A program made the translations under genes and the position numbers. A DNA stretch of 64,000 bases, taken from Amia ocellicauda (taxonomy: Eukaryota > Chordata > Actinopteri > Amiiformes > Amiidae). The notes under the pieces are model-generated. The model saw only the letters and a list, made by a program, of their open reading frames with translations, made no database searches and had not been told where the DNA came from. The stretch lies in contig NC_089851.1 of NCBI RefSeq assembly GCF_036373705.1, positions 53,909,940-53,973,939 of the forward strand, read 5' to 3'. This document shows, in pieces, positions 1-13,171 of this stretch; within the stretch, counting starts at the first letter, position 1, and each line of letters begins with the position of its first letter.

Positions 1-33
1 AGGGCCTCTCACACCCTCAGCAAGAATCATACC
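1..33 (-). pseudogene. Truncated tRNA-Pro-like copy at a 211-bp deletion junction
   Basis: Only the T-arm/anticodon side of a degenerate copy is present. At 33/34 the sequence jumps from inside the tRNA ('aatcatacc') straight to 'tctcctttggtgcag', removing the D arm, the acceptor 5' half and the following spacer. Compared with the next unit, 211 bp are missing. The same junction recurs at 53,738/53,739. Confidence 0.85.
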
Positions 34-353
34 TCTCCTTTGGTGCAGCTCAGGAGTACACGTTCAGCAAAGGTCTCCATAACAAGCCGGCAAACCACAT
101 TTCGTCCTCCTCCTCCTCAACAACACACTACATGTCCTCCTCCTCCTCAACAACAACAACAACAACAACGAACTTGTAAAATACACATTTTCTTTAAAGA
201 AAACAAAACACACAGATGACAGTCTGATTTCCCATCAGCTATACAGGCAACAGTATCTGAGGTTGAAAGACCTCCCTGGTGCAGAGGAGCACAGAAGCCA
301 AGCATCGAGACAGAACAAACGAATGCTTCAGAGAATGCAAAGCGGGGCCAAGG

Positions 354-425
354 GGGCTCGTCCGGGAGTTGAACCCGGGACCTCTCGCACCCTAAGCGAG
401 AATCATACCCCTAGACCAACGAGCC
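354..425 (-). tRNA. tRNA-Pro (anticodon AGG), canonical copy 1
   Basis: Read on minus, the 72 nt (discriminator C included) fold as a full cloverleaf. The acceptor GGCTCGT pairs with ACGAGCC. The D arm carries an A-box-like TGGTCTAGGGG. The anticodon stem CTCGC/GCGAG encloses loop TTAGGGT, giving anticodon AGG with U33. The T stem CCGGG/CCCGG encloses TTCAACT, and the B box GTTCAACTC is intact. It matches the vertebrate tRNA-Pro-AGG pattern as I know it. There is no T4 run close downstream on minus; the first lies roughly 150 nt away. Its flank ('gtaggttgtcgc', 'aaggggg') differs from the other AGG copies, so it is a separate lineage in the array. Confidence 0.85.
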
Positions 426-1521
426 AAGTTAACGTAGGTTGTCGCAGTTTCTGCTGGGCAAGCGCGTAACTGCTTTGGGGCAGACCGGGAGACCTACGCT
501 CACTGACTGATAGCATGGACTGTAGCGCTGACGTGTCTTTCCAGAATGGTAACGCCATCCCCAGTGAGACAGCACTGAGAGCATGGTTCAGCAGGCCCGC
601 AAACAACTGAAAAGAATGCCTCTCCTTTGGTGCAGCTCAGGAGTACACGTTCAGCAAAGGTCTCCATAACAAGCCGGCAAACCACATTTCGTCCTCCTCC
701 TCCTCAACAACACACTACATGTCCTCCTCCTCCTCCTCAACAACAACAACAACAACAACGAACTTGTAAAAAACACATTTTCTTTAAAGAAAACAAAACA
801 CACAGATGACAGTCTGATTTCCCATCAGCTTTACAGGCAACAGTATCTGAGGTCGATAGCCCTCCCTTGTGCAGAGGAGCCCAGAAGCCAGCCTTCAAAA
901 GCAAATGAACAAACACTTCGGTGACTGCAAAGTGGGGCCAAGTGGGCTCGTCCTGGAGTTGAACCCAGGGCCTCTCACACCCTCAGCAAGAATCATACCC
1001 CTAGACCAACGAGCCAAGTTAACGGAGGGTGTCGCAGTTTCTGCTGGGCAAGCGCGTAACTGCTTTGGGGCAGACCGGGAGACCTACGCTCACTGACTGA
1101 TAGCATGGACTGTAGCGCTGACGTGTCTTTCCAGAATGGTAACGCCATCCCCAGTGAGACAGCACTGAGAGCATGGTTCAGCAGGCCCGCAAACAACTGA
1201 AAAGAATGCCTCTCCTTTGGTGCAGCTCAGGAGTACACGTTCAGCAAAGGTCTCCATAACAAGCCGGCAAACCACATTTCGTCCTCCTCCTCCTCAACAA
1301 CACACTACATGTCCTCCTCCTCCTCAACAACAACAACGAACTTGTAAAATACACATTTTCTTTAAAGAAAACAAAACACACAGATGACAGTCTGATTTCC
1401 CATCAGCTACACAGCCAACAGTATCTGAGGTTGAAAGACCTCCCTGGTGCAGAGGAGCCCAGAAGCCAAGCATCGAGAGAGAACAAACGAATGCTTCAGA
1501 GAATGCAAAGCAGGGCCAAGC

Positions 1522-1593
1522 GGGCTCGTCCGGGAGTTGAACCCGGGACCTCTCGCACCCAAAGCGAGAATCATACCCCTAGACCAACGAGCC
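1522..1593 (-). tRNA. tRNA-Pro (anticodon TGG), canonical copy
   Basis: Same cloverleaf as the AGG copies, but the anticodon loop is TTTGGGT, giving anticodon TGG, which reads CCA and other CCN codons. All stems pair, U33 is present and the A and B boxes are intact. The downstream spacer is of the 'ttatctgacagtgtcacag' type that marks TGG units. No nearby Pol III terminator. Confidence 0.85.
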
Positions 1594-2686
1594 AAGTTAT
1601 CTGACAGTGTCACAGTTTCTGCTGGGCAAGCGCGTAACTGCTTTGGGGCAGACCGGGAGACCTACGCTCACTGACTGATAGCATGGACTGTAGCGCTGAC
1701 GTGTCTTTCCAGAATGGTAACGCCATCCCCAGTGAGACAGCACTGAGAGCATGGTTCAGCAGGCCCGCAAACAACTGAAAAGAATGCCTCTCCTTTGGTG
1801 CAGCTCAGGAGTACACGTTCAGCAAAGGTCTCCATAACAAGCCGGCAAACCACATTTCGTCCTCCTCCTCCTCAACAACACACTACATGTCCTCCACCTC
1901 CTCCTCAACAACAACAACAACAACGAACTTGTAAAAAACACATTTTCTTTAAAGAAAACAAAACACACAGATGACAGTCTGATTTCCCATCAGCTATACG
2001 GGCAACAGTATCTGAGGTCGATAGCCCTCCCTTGTGCAGAGGAGCCCAGAAGCCAGCCTTCAAGAGCAAACGAACAAACACTTCGGTGACTGCAAAGTGG
2101 GGCCAAGTGGGCTCGTCCTGGAGTTGAACCCAGGGCCTCTCACACCCTCAGCAAGAATCATACCCCTAGACCAACGAGCCAAGTTAACGGAGGGCGTCGC
2201 AGTTTCTGCTGGGCAAGCGCGTAACTGCTTTGGGGCAGACCGGGAGACCTACGCTCACTGACTGATAGCATGGACTGTAGCGCTGAAGTGTCTTTCCAGA
2301 ACGGTAACCGTATCCCCAGTGAGACAGCACTGAGAGCATGGTTCAGCAGGCCCGCAAACAACTGAAAAGAATGCCTCTCCTTTGGTGCAGCTCAGGAGTA
2401 CACGTTCAGCAAAGGTCTCCATAACAAGCCGGCAAACCACATTTCGTCCTCCTCCTCCTCAACAACACACTACATGTCCTCCTCCTCCTCAACAACAACA
2501 ACGAACTTGTAAAATACACATTTTCTTTAAAGAAAACAAAACACACAGATGACAGTCTGATTTCCCATCAGCTACACAGCCAACAGTATCTGAGGTTGAA
2601 AGACCTCCCTGGTGCAGAGGAGCCCAGAAGCCAAGCATCGAGAGAGAACAAACGAATGCTTCAGAGAATGCAAAGCAGGGCCAAGC

Positions 2687-2758
2687 GGGCTCGTCCGGGA
2701 GTTGAACCCGGGACCTCTCGCACCCAAAGCGAGAATCATACCCCTAGACCAACGAGCC
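2687..2758 (-). tRNA. tRNA-Pro (anticodon TGG), canonical copy
   Basis: Identical in structure to the copy at 1,522-1,593. It lies at the start of a block that is duplicated 15,870 bp further on. Confidence 0.85.
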
Positions 2759-4441
2759 AAGTTATCTGACAGTGTCACAGTTTCTGCTGGGCAAGCGCGT
2801 AACTGCTTTGGGGCAGACCGGGAGACCTACGCTCACTGACTGATAGCATGGACTGTAGCGCTGACGTGTCTTTCCAGAATGGTAACGCCATCCCCAGTGA
2901 GACAGCACTGAGAGCATTTTTCAGCAGGCCCGCAAACAACTGAAAAGAATGCCTCTCCTTTGGTGCAGCTCAGGAGTACACGTTCAGCAAAGGTCTCCAT
3001 AACAAGCCGGCAAACCACATTTCGTCCTCCTCCTCCTCAACAACACACTAGATGTCCTCCTCCTCCTCCTCAACAACAACAACAACAACGAACTTGTAAA
3101 AAACACATTTTCTTTAAAGAAAACAAAACACACAGATGACAGTCTGATTTCCCATCAGCTTTACAGGCAACAGTATCTGAGGTCGATAGCCCTCCCTTGT
3201 GCAGAGGAGCCCAGAAGCCAGCCTTCAAGAGCAAACGAACAAACACTTCGGTGACTGCAAAGTGGGGCCAAGTGGGCTCATCCTGGAGTTGAACCCAGGA
3301 CCTCTCACACCCTCAGCAAGAATCATACCCCTAGACCAACGAGCCAAGTTAACGGAGGGCGTCGCAGTTTCTGCTGGGCAAGCGCGTAACTGCTTTGGGG
3401 CAGACCGGGAGACCTACGCTCACTGACTGATAGCATGGACTGTAGCGCTGACGTGTCTTTCCAGAATGGTAACGCCATCCCCAGTGAGACAGCACTGAGA
3501 GCATGGTTCAGCAGGCCCGCAAACAACTGAAAAGAATGCCTCTCCTTTGGTGCAGCTCAGGAGTACACGTTCAGCAAAGGTCTCCATAACAAGCCGGCAA
3601 ACCACATTTCGTCCTCCTCCTCCTCAACAACACACTACATGTCCTCCACCTCCTCCTCAACAACAACAACAACAACAACGAACTTGTAAAAAACACATTT
3701 TCTTTAAAGAAAACAAAACACACAGATGACAGTCTGACTTCCCATCAGCTATACGGGCAACAGTATCTGAGGTCGATAGCCATCCCTTGTGCAGAGGAGC
3801 CCAGAAGCCAGCCTTCAAGAGCAAACGAACAAACACTTCGGTGACTGCAAAGTGGGGCCAAGTGGGCTTGTCCTGGAGTTGAACCCAGGGCCTCTCACAC
3901 CCTCAGCAAGAATCATACCCCTAGACCAACGAGCCAAGTTAACGGAGGGTGTCGCAGTTTCTGCTGGGCAAGCGCGTAACTGCTTTGGGGCAGACCGGGA
4001 GACCTACGCTCACTGACTGATAGCATGGACTGTAGCGCTGACGTGTCTTTCCAGAATGGTAACGCCATCCCCAGTGAGACAGCACTGAGAGCATGGTTCA
4101 GCAGGCCCGCAAACAACTGAAAAGAATGCCTCTCCTTTGGTGCAGCTCAGGAGTACACGTTCAGCAAAGGTCTCCATAACAAGCCGGCAAACCACATTTC
4201 GTCCTCCTCCTCCTCAACAACACACTACATGTCCTCCTCCTCCTCAACAACAACAACGAACTTGTAAAATACACATTTTCTTTAAAGAAAACAAAACACA
4301 CAGATGACAGTCTGATTTCCCATCAGCTACACAGCCAACAGTATCTGAGGTTGAAAGACCTCCCTGGTGCAGAGGAGCCCAGAAGCCAAGCATCGAGAGA
4401 GAACAAACGAATGCTTCAGAGAATGCAAAGCAGGGCCAAGC

Positions 4442-4513
4442 GGGCTCGTCCGGGAGTTGAACCCGGGACCTCTCGCACCCTAAGCGAGAATCATACCCCT
4501 AGACCAACGAGCC
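4442..4513 (-). tRNA. tRNA-Pro (anticodon AGG), canonical copy
   Basis: Complete cloverleaf with loop TTAGGGT and paired stems. Its unit carries private spacer variants ('ggagcgtgtcgcag', 'gacgtatctttcc') shared only with the units at 22,085 and 59,947, so the three descend from one unit. Confidence 0.85.
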
Positions 4514-6127
4514 AAGTTAACGGAGCGTGTCGCAGTTTCTGCTGGGCAAGCGCGTAACTGCTTTGGGGCAGACCGGGAGACCTACGCTCACTGACTGATA
4601 GCATGGACTGTAGCGCTGACGTATCTTTCCAGAATGGTAACGCCATCCCCAGTGAGACAGCACTGAGAGCATGGTTCAGCAGGCCCGCAAACAACTGAAA
4701 AGAATGCCTCTCCTTTGGTGCAGCTCAGGAGTACACGTTCAGCAAAGGTCTCCATAACAAGCCGGCAAACCACATTTCGTCCTCCTCCTCCTCAACAACA
4801 CACTACATGTCCTCCTCCTCCTCCTCAACAACAACAACAACAACAACGAACTTGTAAAAAACACATTTTCTTTAAAGAAAACAAAACACACAGATGACAG
4901 TCTGATTTCCCATCAGCTTTACAGGCAACAGTATCTGAGGTCGATAGCCCTCCCTTGTGCAGAGGAGCCCAGAAGCCAGCCTTCAAGAGCAAACGAACAA
5001 ACACTTCGGTGACTGCAAAGTGGGGCCAAGTGGGCTCGTCCTGGAGTTGAACCCAGGGCCTCTCACACCCTCAGCAAGAATCATACCCCTAGACCAACGA
5101 GCCAAGTTAACGGAGGGTGTCGCAGTTTCTGCTGGGCAAGCGCGTAACTGCTTTGGGGCAGACCGGGAGACCTACGCTCACTGACTGATAGCATGGACTG
5201 TAGCGCTGACGTGTCTTTCCAGAATGGTAACGCCATCCCCAGTGAGACAGCACTGAGAGCATGGTTCAGCAGGCCCGCAAACAACTGAAAAGAATGCCTC
5301 TCCTTTGGTGCAGCTCAGGAGTACACGTTCAGCAAAGGTCTCCATAACAAGCCGGCAAACCACATTTCGTCCTCCTCCTCCTCAACAACACACTACATGT
5401 CCTCCACCTCCTCCTCAACAACAACAACAACAACAACAACGAACTTGTAAAAAACACATTTTCTTTAAAGAAAACAAAACACACAGATGACAGTCTGATT
5501 TCCCATCAGCTATACGGGCAACAGTATCTGAGGTCGATAGCCCTCCCTTGTGCAGAGGAGCCCAGAAGCCAGCCTTCAAGAGCAAACGAACAAACACTTC
5601 GGTGACTGCAAAGTGGGGCCAAGTGGGCTTGTCCTGGACTTGAACCCAGGGCCTCTCACACCCTCAGCAAGAATCATACCCCTAGACCAACGAGCCAAGT
5701 TAACGGAGAGTGTCGCAGTTTCTGCTGGGCAAGCGCGTAACTGCTTTGGGGCAGACCGGGAGACCTACGCTCACTGACTGATAGCATGGACTGTAGCGCT
5801 GAAGTGTCTTTCCAGAACGGTAACCGTATCCCCAGTGAGACAGCACTGAGAGCATGGTTCAGCAGGCCCGCAAACAACTGAAAAGAATGCCTCTCCTTTG
5901 GTGCAGCTCAGGAGTACACGTTCAGCAAAGGTCTCCATAACAAGCCGGCAAACCACATTTCGTCCTCCTCCTCCTCAACAACACACTACATGTCCTCCTC
6001 CTCCTCAACAACAACAACGAACTTGTAAAAAACACATTTTCTTTAAAGAAAACAAAACACACAGATGACAGTCTGATTTCCCATCAGCTTTACAGGCAAC
6101 AGTATCTGAGGTCGATAGCCCTCCCTT

Positions 6128-9100
6128 GTGCAGAGGAGCCCAGAAGCCAGCCTTCAAGAGCAAACGAACAAACACTTCGGTGACTGCAAAGTGGGGCCAA
6201 GTGGGCTTGTCCTGGAGTTGAACCCAGGGCCTCTCACACCCTCAGCAAGAATCATACCCCTAGACCAACGAGCCAAGTTAACGGAGGGTGTCGCAGTTTC
6301 TGCTGGGCAAGCGCGTAACTGCTTTGGGGCAGACCAGGAGACCTACGCTCACTGACTGATAGCATGGACTGTAGCGCTGACGTGTCTTTCCAGAATGGTA
6401 ACGCCATCCCCAGTGAGACAGCACTGAGAGCATGGTTCAGCAGGCCCGCAAACAACTGAAAAGAATGCCTCTCCTTTGGTGCAGCTCAGGAGTACACGTT
6501 CAGCAAAGGTCTCCATAACAAGCCGGCAAACCACATTTCGTCCTCCTCCTCCTCAACAACACACTACATGTCCTCCACCTCCTCCTCAACAACAACAACA
6601 ACAACAACGAACTTGTAAAAAACACATTTTCTTTAAAGAAAACAAAACACACAGATGACAGTCTGACTTCCCATCAGCTATACGGGCAACAGTATCTGAG
6701 GTCGATAGCCCTCCCTTGTGCAGAGGAGCCCAGAAGCCAGCCTTCAAGAGCAAACGAACAAACACTTCGGTGACTGCAAAGTGGGGCCAAGTGGGCTTGT
6801 CCTGGAGTTGAACCCAGGGCCTCTCACACCCTCAGCAAGAATCATACCCCTAGACCAACGAGCCAAGTTAACGGAGAGTGTCGCAGTTTCTGCTGGGCAA
6901 GCGCGTAACTGCTTTGGGGCAGACCGGGAGACCTACGCTCACTGACTGATAGCATGGACTGTAGCGCTGAAGTGTCTTTCCAGAACGGTAACCGTATCCC
7001 CAGTGAGACAGCACTGAGAGCATGGTTCAGCAGGCCCGCAAACAACTGAAAAGAATGCCTCTCCTTTGGTGCAGCTCAGGAGTACACGTTCAGCAAAGGT
7101 CTCCATAACAAGCCGGCAAACCACATTTCGTCCTCCTCCTCCTCAACAACACACTACATGTCCTCCACCTCCTCCTCAACAACAACAACAACAACAACGA
7201 ACTTGTAAAAAACACATTTTCTTTAAAGAAAACAAAACACACAGATGACAGTCTGACTTCCCATCAGCTATACGGGCAACAGTATCTGAGGTCGATAGCC
7301 CTCCCTTGTGCAGAGGAGCCCAGAAGCCAGCCTTCAAGAGCAAACGAACAAACACTTCGGTGACTGCAAAGTGGGGCCAAGTGGGCTTGTCCTGGAGTTG
7401 AACCCAGGGCCTCTCACACCCTCAGCAAGAATCATACCCCTAGACCAACGAGCCAAGTTAACGGAGAGTGTCGCAGTTTCTGCTGGGCAAGCGCGTAACT
7501 GCTTTGGGGCAGACCGGGAGACCTACGCTCACTGACTGATAGCATGGACTGTAGCGCTGAAGTGTCTTTCCAGAACGGTAACCGTATCCCCAGTGAGACA
7601 GCACTGAGAGCATGGTTCAGCAGGCCCGCAAACAACTGAAAAGAATGCCTCTCCTTTGGTGCAGCTCAGGAGTACACGTTCAGCAAAGGTCTCCATAACA
7701 AGCCGGCAAACCACATTTCGTCCTCCTCCTCCTCAACAACACACTACATGTCCTCCTCCTCCTCAACAACAACAACGAACTTGTAAAAAACACATTTTCT
7801 TTAAAGAAAACAAAACACACAGATGACAGTCTGATTTCCCATCAGCTTTACAGGCAACAGTATCTGAGGTCGATAGCCCTCCCTTGTGCAGAGGAGCCCA
7901 GAAGCCAGCCTTCAAGAGCAAACGAACAAACACTTCGGTGACTGCAAAGTGGGGCCAAGTGGGCTTGTCCTGGAGTTGAACCCAGGGCCTCTCACACCCT
8001 CAGCAAGAATCATACCCCTAGACCAACGAGCCAAGTTAACGGAGGGTGTCGCAGTTTCTGCTGGGCAAGCGCGTAACTGCTTTGGGGCAGACCAGGAGAC
8101 CTACGCTCACTGACTGATAGCATGGACTGTAGCGCTGACGTGTCTTTCCAGAATGGTAACGCCATCCCCAGTGAGACAGCACTGAGAGCATGGTTCAGCA
8201 GGCCCGCAAACAACTGAAAAGAATGCCTCTCCTTTGGTGCAGCTCAGGAGTACACGTTCAGCAAAGGTCTCCATAACAAGCCGGCAAACCACATTTCGTC
8301 CTCCTCCTCCTCAACAACACACTACATGTCCTCCACCTCCTCCTCAACAACAACAACAACAACAACGAACTTGTAAAAAACACATTTTCTTTAAAGAAAA
8401 CAAAACACACAGATGACAGTCTGACTTCCCATCAGCTATACGGGCAACAGTATCTGAGGTCGATAGCCCTCCCTTGTGCAGAGGAGCCCAGAAGCCAGCC
8501 TTCAAGAGCAAACGAACAAACACTTCGGTGACTGCAAAGTGGGGCCAAGTGGGCTTGTCCTGGAGTTGAACCCAGGGCCTCTCACACCCTCAGCAAGAAT
8601 CATACCCCTAGACCAACGAGCCAAGTTAACGGAGAGTGTCGCAGTTTCTGCTGGGCAAGCGCGTAACTGCTTTGGGGCAGACCGGGAGACCTACGCTCAC
8701 TGACTGATAGCATGGACTGTAGCGCTGAAGTGTCTTTCCAGAACGGTAACCGTATCCCCAGTGAGACAGCACTGAGAGCATGGTTCAGCAGGCCCGCAAA
8801 CAACTGAAAAGAATGCCTCTCCTTTGGTGCAGCTCAGGAGTACACGTTCAGCAAAGGTCTCCATAACAAGCCGGCAAACCACATTTCGTCCTCCTCCTCC
8901 TCAACAACACACTACATGTCCTCCACCTCCTCCTCAACAACAACAACAACAACAACGAACTTGTAAAAAACACATTTTCTTTAAAGAAAACAAAACACAC
9001 AGATGACAGTCTGACTTCCCATCAGCTATACGGGCAACAGTATCTGAGGTCGATAGCCCTCCCTTGTGCAGAGGAGCCCAGAAGCCAGCCTTCAAGAGCA

Positions 9101-12100
9101 AACGAACAAACACTTCGGTGACTGCAAAGTGGGGCCAAGTGGGCTTGTCCTGGAGTTGAACCCAGGGCCTCTCACACCCTCAGCAAGAATCATACCCCTA
9201 GACCAACGAGCCAAGTTAACGGAGAGTGTCGCAGTTTCTGCTGGGCAAGCGCGTAACTGCTTTGGGGCAGACCGGGAGACCTACGCTCACTGACTGATAG
9301 CATGGACTGTAGCGCTGAAGTGTCTTTCCAGAACGGTAACCGTATCCCCAGTGAGACAGCACTGAGAGCATGGTTCAGCAGGCCCGCAAACAACTGAAAA
9401 GAATGCCTCTCCTTTGGTGCAGCTCAGGAGTACACGTTCAGCAAAGGTCTCCATAACAAGCCGGCAAACCACATTTCGTCCTCCTCCTCCTCAACAACAC
9501 ACTACATGTCCTCCTCCTCCTCAACAACAACAACGAACTTGTAAAAAACACATTTTCTTTAAAGAAAACAAAACACACAGATGACAGTCTGATTTCCCAT
9601 CAGCTTTACAGGCAACAGTATCTGAGGTCGATAGCCCTCCCTTGTGCAGAGGAGCCCAGAAGCCAGCCTTCAAGAGCAAACGAACAAACACTTCGGTGAC
9701 TGCAAAGTGGGGCCAAGTGGGCTTGTCCTGGAGTTGAACCCAGGGCCTCTCACACCCTCAGCAAGAATCATACCCCTAGACCAACGAGCCAAGTTAACGG
9801 AGGGTGTCGCAGTTTCTGCTGGGCAAGCGCGTAACTGCTTTGGGGCAGACCAGGAGACCTACGCTCACTGACTGATAGCATGGACTGTAGCGCTGACGTG
9901 TCTTTCCAGAATGGTAACGCCATCCCCAGTGAGACAGCACTGAGAGCATGGTTCAGCAGGCCCGCAAACAACTGAAAAGAATGCCTCTCCTTTGGTGCAG
10001 CTCAGGAGTACACGTTCAGCAAAGGTCTCCATAACAAGCCGGCAAACCACATTTCGTCCTCCTCCTCCTCAACAACACACTACATGTCCTCCACCTCCTC
10101 CTCAACAACAACAACAACAACAACGAACTTGTAAAAAACACATTTTCTTTAAAGAAAACAAAACACACAGATGACAGTCTGACTTCCCATCAGCTATACG
10201 GGCAACAGTATCTGAGGTCGATAGCCCTCCCTTGTGCAGAGGAGCCCAGAAGCCAGCCTTCAAGAGCAAACGAACAAACACTTCGGTGACTGCAAAGTGG
10301 GGCCAAGTGGGCTTGTCCTGGAGTTGAACCCAGGGCCTCTCACACCCTCAGCAAGAATCATACCCCTAGACCAACGAGCCAAGTTAACGGAGAGTGTCGC
10401 AGTTTCTGCTGGGCAAGCGCGTAACTGCTTTGGGGCAGACCGGGAGACCTACGCTCACTGACTGATAGCATGGACTGTAGCGCTGAAGTGTCTTTCCAGA
10501 ACGGTAACCGTATCCCCAGTGAGACAGCACTGAGAGCATGGTTCAGCAGGCCCGCAAACAACTGAAAAGAATGCCTCTCCTTTGGTGCAGCTCAGGAGTA
10601 CACGTTCAGCAAAGGTCTCCATAACAAGCCGGCAAACCACATTTCGTCCTCCTCCTCCTCAACAACACACTACATGTCCTCCTCCTCCTCCTCAACAACA
10701 ACAACAACAACAACGAACTTGTAAAAAACACATTTTCTTTAAAGAAAACAAAACACACAGATGACAGTCTGATTTCCCATCAGCTTTACAGGCAACAGTA
10801 TCTGAGGTTGATAGCCCTCCCTTGTGCAGAGGAGCCCAGAAGCCAGCCTTCAAGAGCAAACGAACAAACACTTCGGTGACTGCAAAGTGGGGCCAAGTGG
10901 GCTCGTCCTGGAGTTGAACCCAGGGCCTCTCACACCCTCAGCAAGAATCATACCCCTAGACCAACGAGCCAAGTTAACGGAGGGTGTCGCAGTTTCTGCT
11001 GGGCAAGCGCGTAACTGCTTTGGGGCAGACCGGGAGACCTACGCTCACTGACTGATAGCATGGACTGTAGCGCTGAAGTGTCTTTCCAGAACGGTAACCG
11101 TATCCCCAGTGAGACAGCACTGAGAGCATGGTTCAGCAGGCCCGCAAACAACTGAAAAGAATGCCTCTCCTTTGGTGCAGCTCAGGAGTACACGTTCAGC
11201 AAAGGTCTCCATAACAAGCCGGCAAACCACATTTCGTCCTCCTCCTCCTCAACAACACACTACATGTCCTCCACCTCCTCCTCAACAACAACAACAACAA
11301 CAACGAACTTGTAAAAAACACATTTTCTTTAAAGAAAACAAAACACACAGATGACAGTCTGACTTCCCATCAGCTATACGGGCAACAGTATCTGAGGTCG
11401 ATAGCCCTCCCTTGTGCAGAGGAGCCCAGAAGCCAGCCTTCAAGAGCAAACGAACAAACACTTCGGTGACTGCAAAGTGGGGCCAAGTGGGCTTGTCCTG
11501 GAGTTGAACCCAGGGCCTCTCACACCCTCAGCAAGAATCATACCCCTAGACCAACGAGCCAAGTTAACGGAGAGTGTCGCAGTTTCTGCTGGGCAAGCGC
11601 GTAACTGCTTTGGGGCAGACCGGGAGACCTACGCTCACTGACTGATAGCATGGACTGTAGCGCTGAAGTGTCTTTCCAGAACGGTAACCGTATCCCCAGT
11701 GAGACAGCACTGAGAGCATGGTTCAGCAGGCCCGCAAACAACTGAAAAGAATGCCTCTCCTTTGGTGCAGCTCAGGAGTACACGTTCAGCAAAGGTCTCC
11801 ATAACAAGCCGGCAAACCACATTTCGTCCTCCTCCTCCTCAACAACACACTACATGTCCTCCTCCTCCTCAACAACAACAACGAACTTGTAAAAAACACA
11901 TTTTCTTTAAAGAAAACAAAACACACAGATGACAGTCTGATTTCCCATCAGCTTTACAGGCAACAGTATCTGAGGTCGATAGCCCTCCCTTGTGCAGAGG
12001 AGCCCAGAAGCCAGCCTTCAAGAGCAAACGAACAAACACTTCGGTGACTGCAAAGTGGGGCCAAGTGGGCTTGTCCTGGAGTTGAACCCAGGGCCTCTCA

Positions 12101-12581
12101 CACCCTCAGCAAGAATCATACCCCTAGACCAACGAGCCAAGTTAACGGAGGGTGTCGCAGTTTCTGCTGGGCAAGCGCGTAACTGCTTTGGGGCAGACCA
12201 GGAGACCTACGCTCACTGACTGATAGCATGGACTGTAGCGCTGACGTGTCTTTCCAGAATGGTAACGCCATCCCCAGTGAGACAGCACTGAGAGCATGGT
12301 TCAGCAGGCCCGCAAACAACTGAAAAGAATGCCTCTCCTTTGGTGCAGCTCAGGAGTACACGTTCAGCAAAGGTCTCCATAACAAGCCGGCAAACCACAT
12401 TTCGTCCTCCTCCTCCTCAACAACACACTACATGTCCTCCACCTCCTCCTCAACAACAACAACAACAACAACGAACTTGTAAAAAACACATTTTCTTTAA
12501 AGAAAACAAAACACACAGATGACAGTCTGACTTCCCATCAGCTATACGGGCAACAGTATCTGAGGTCGATAGCCCTCCCTT
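6128..12581. repeat. Three-unit higher-order repeat, 1,758 bp period
   Basis: The variant 'gaccaggag' (elsewhere 'gaccgggag') recurs in the units whose tRNA-like copies start at 6,203, 7,961, 9,719 and 12,067. The spacings are 1,758, 1,758 and 2,348 bp (three units, three units, then four because one 590 bp unit was added at 10,824). Within each trimer one unit has the short (CAA)4 tract and two have the longer tract with the 'cagaacggtaaccgtatcc' variant. This is the signature of amplification of a multi-unit block by unequal crossing over. Confidence 0.85.
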
Positions 12582-13171
12582 GTGCAGAGGAGCCCAGAAG
12601 CCAGCCTTCAAGAGCAAACGAACAAACACTTCGGTGACTGCAAAGTGGGGCCAAGTGGGCTTGTCCTGGAGTTGAACCCAGGGCCTCTCACACCCTCAGC
12701 AAGAATCATACCCCTAGACCAACGAGCCAAGTTAACGGAGAGTGTCGCAGTTTCTGCTGGGCAAGCGCGTAACTGCTTTGGGGCAGACCGGGAGACCTAC
12801 GCTCACTGACTGATAGCATGGACTGTAGCGCTGAAGTGTCTTTCCAGAACGGTAACCGTATCCCCAGTGAGACAGCACTGAGAGCATGGTTCAGCAGGCC
12901 CGCAAACAACTGAAAAGAATGCCTCTCCTTTGGTGCAGCTCAGGAGTACACGTTCAGCAAAGGTCTCCATAACAAGCCGGCAAACCACATTTCGTCCTCC
13001 TCCTCCTCAACAACACACTACATGTCCTCCTCCTCCTCCTCAACAACAACAACAACAACAACGAACTTGTAAAAAACACATTTTCTTTAAAGAAAACAAA
13101 ACACACAGATGACAGTCTGATTTCCCATCAGCTTTACAGGCAACAGTATCTGAGGTTGATAGCCCTCCCTT

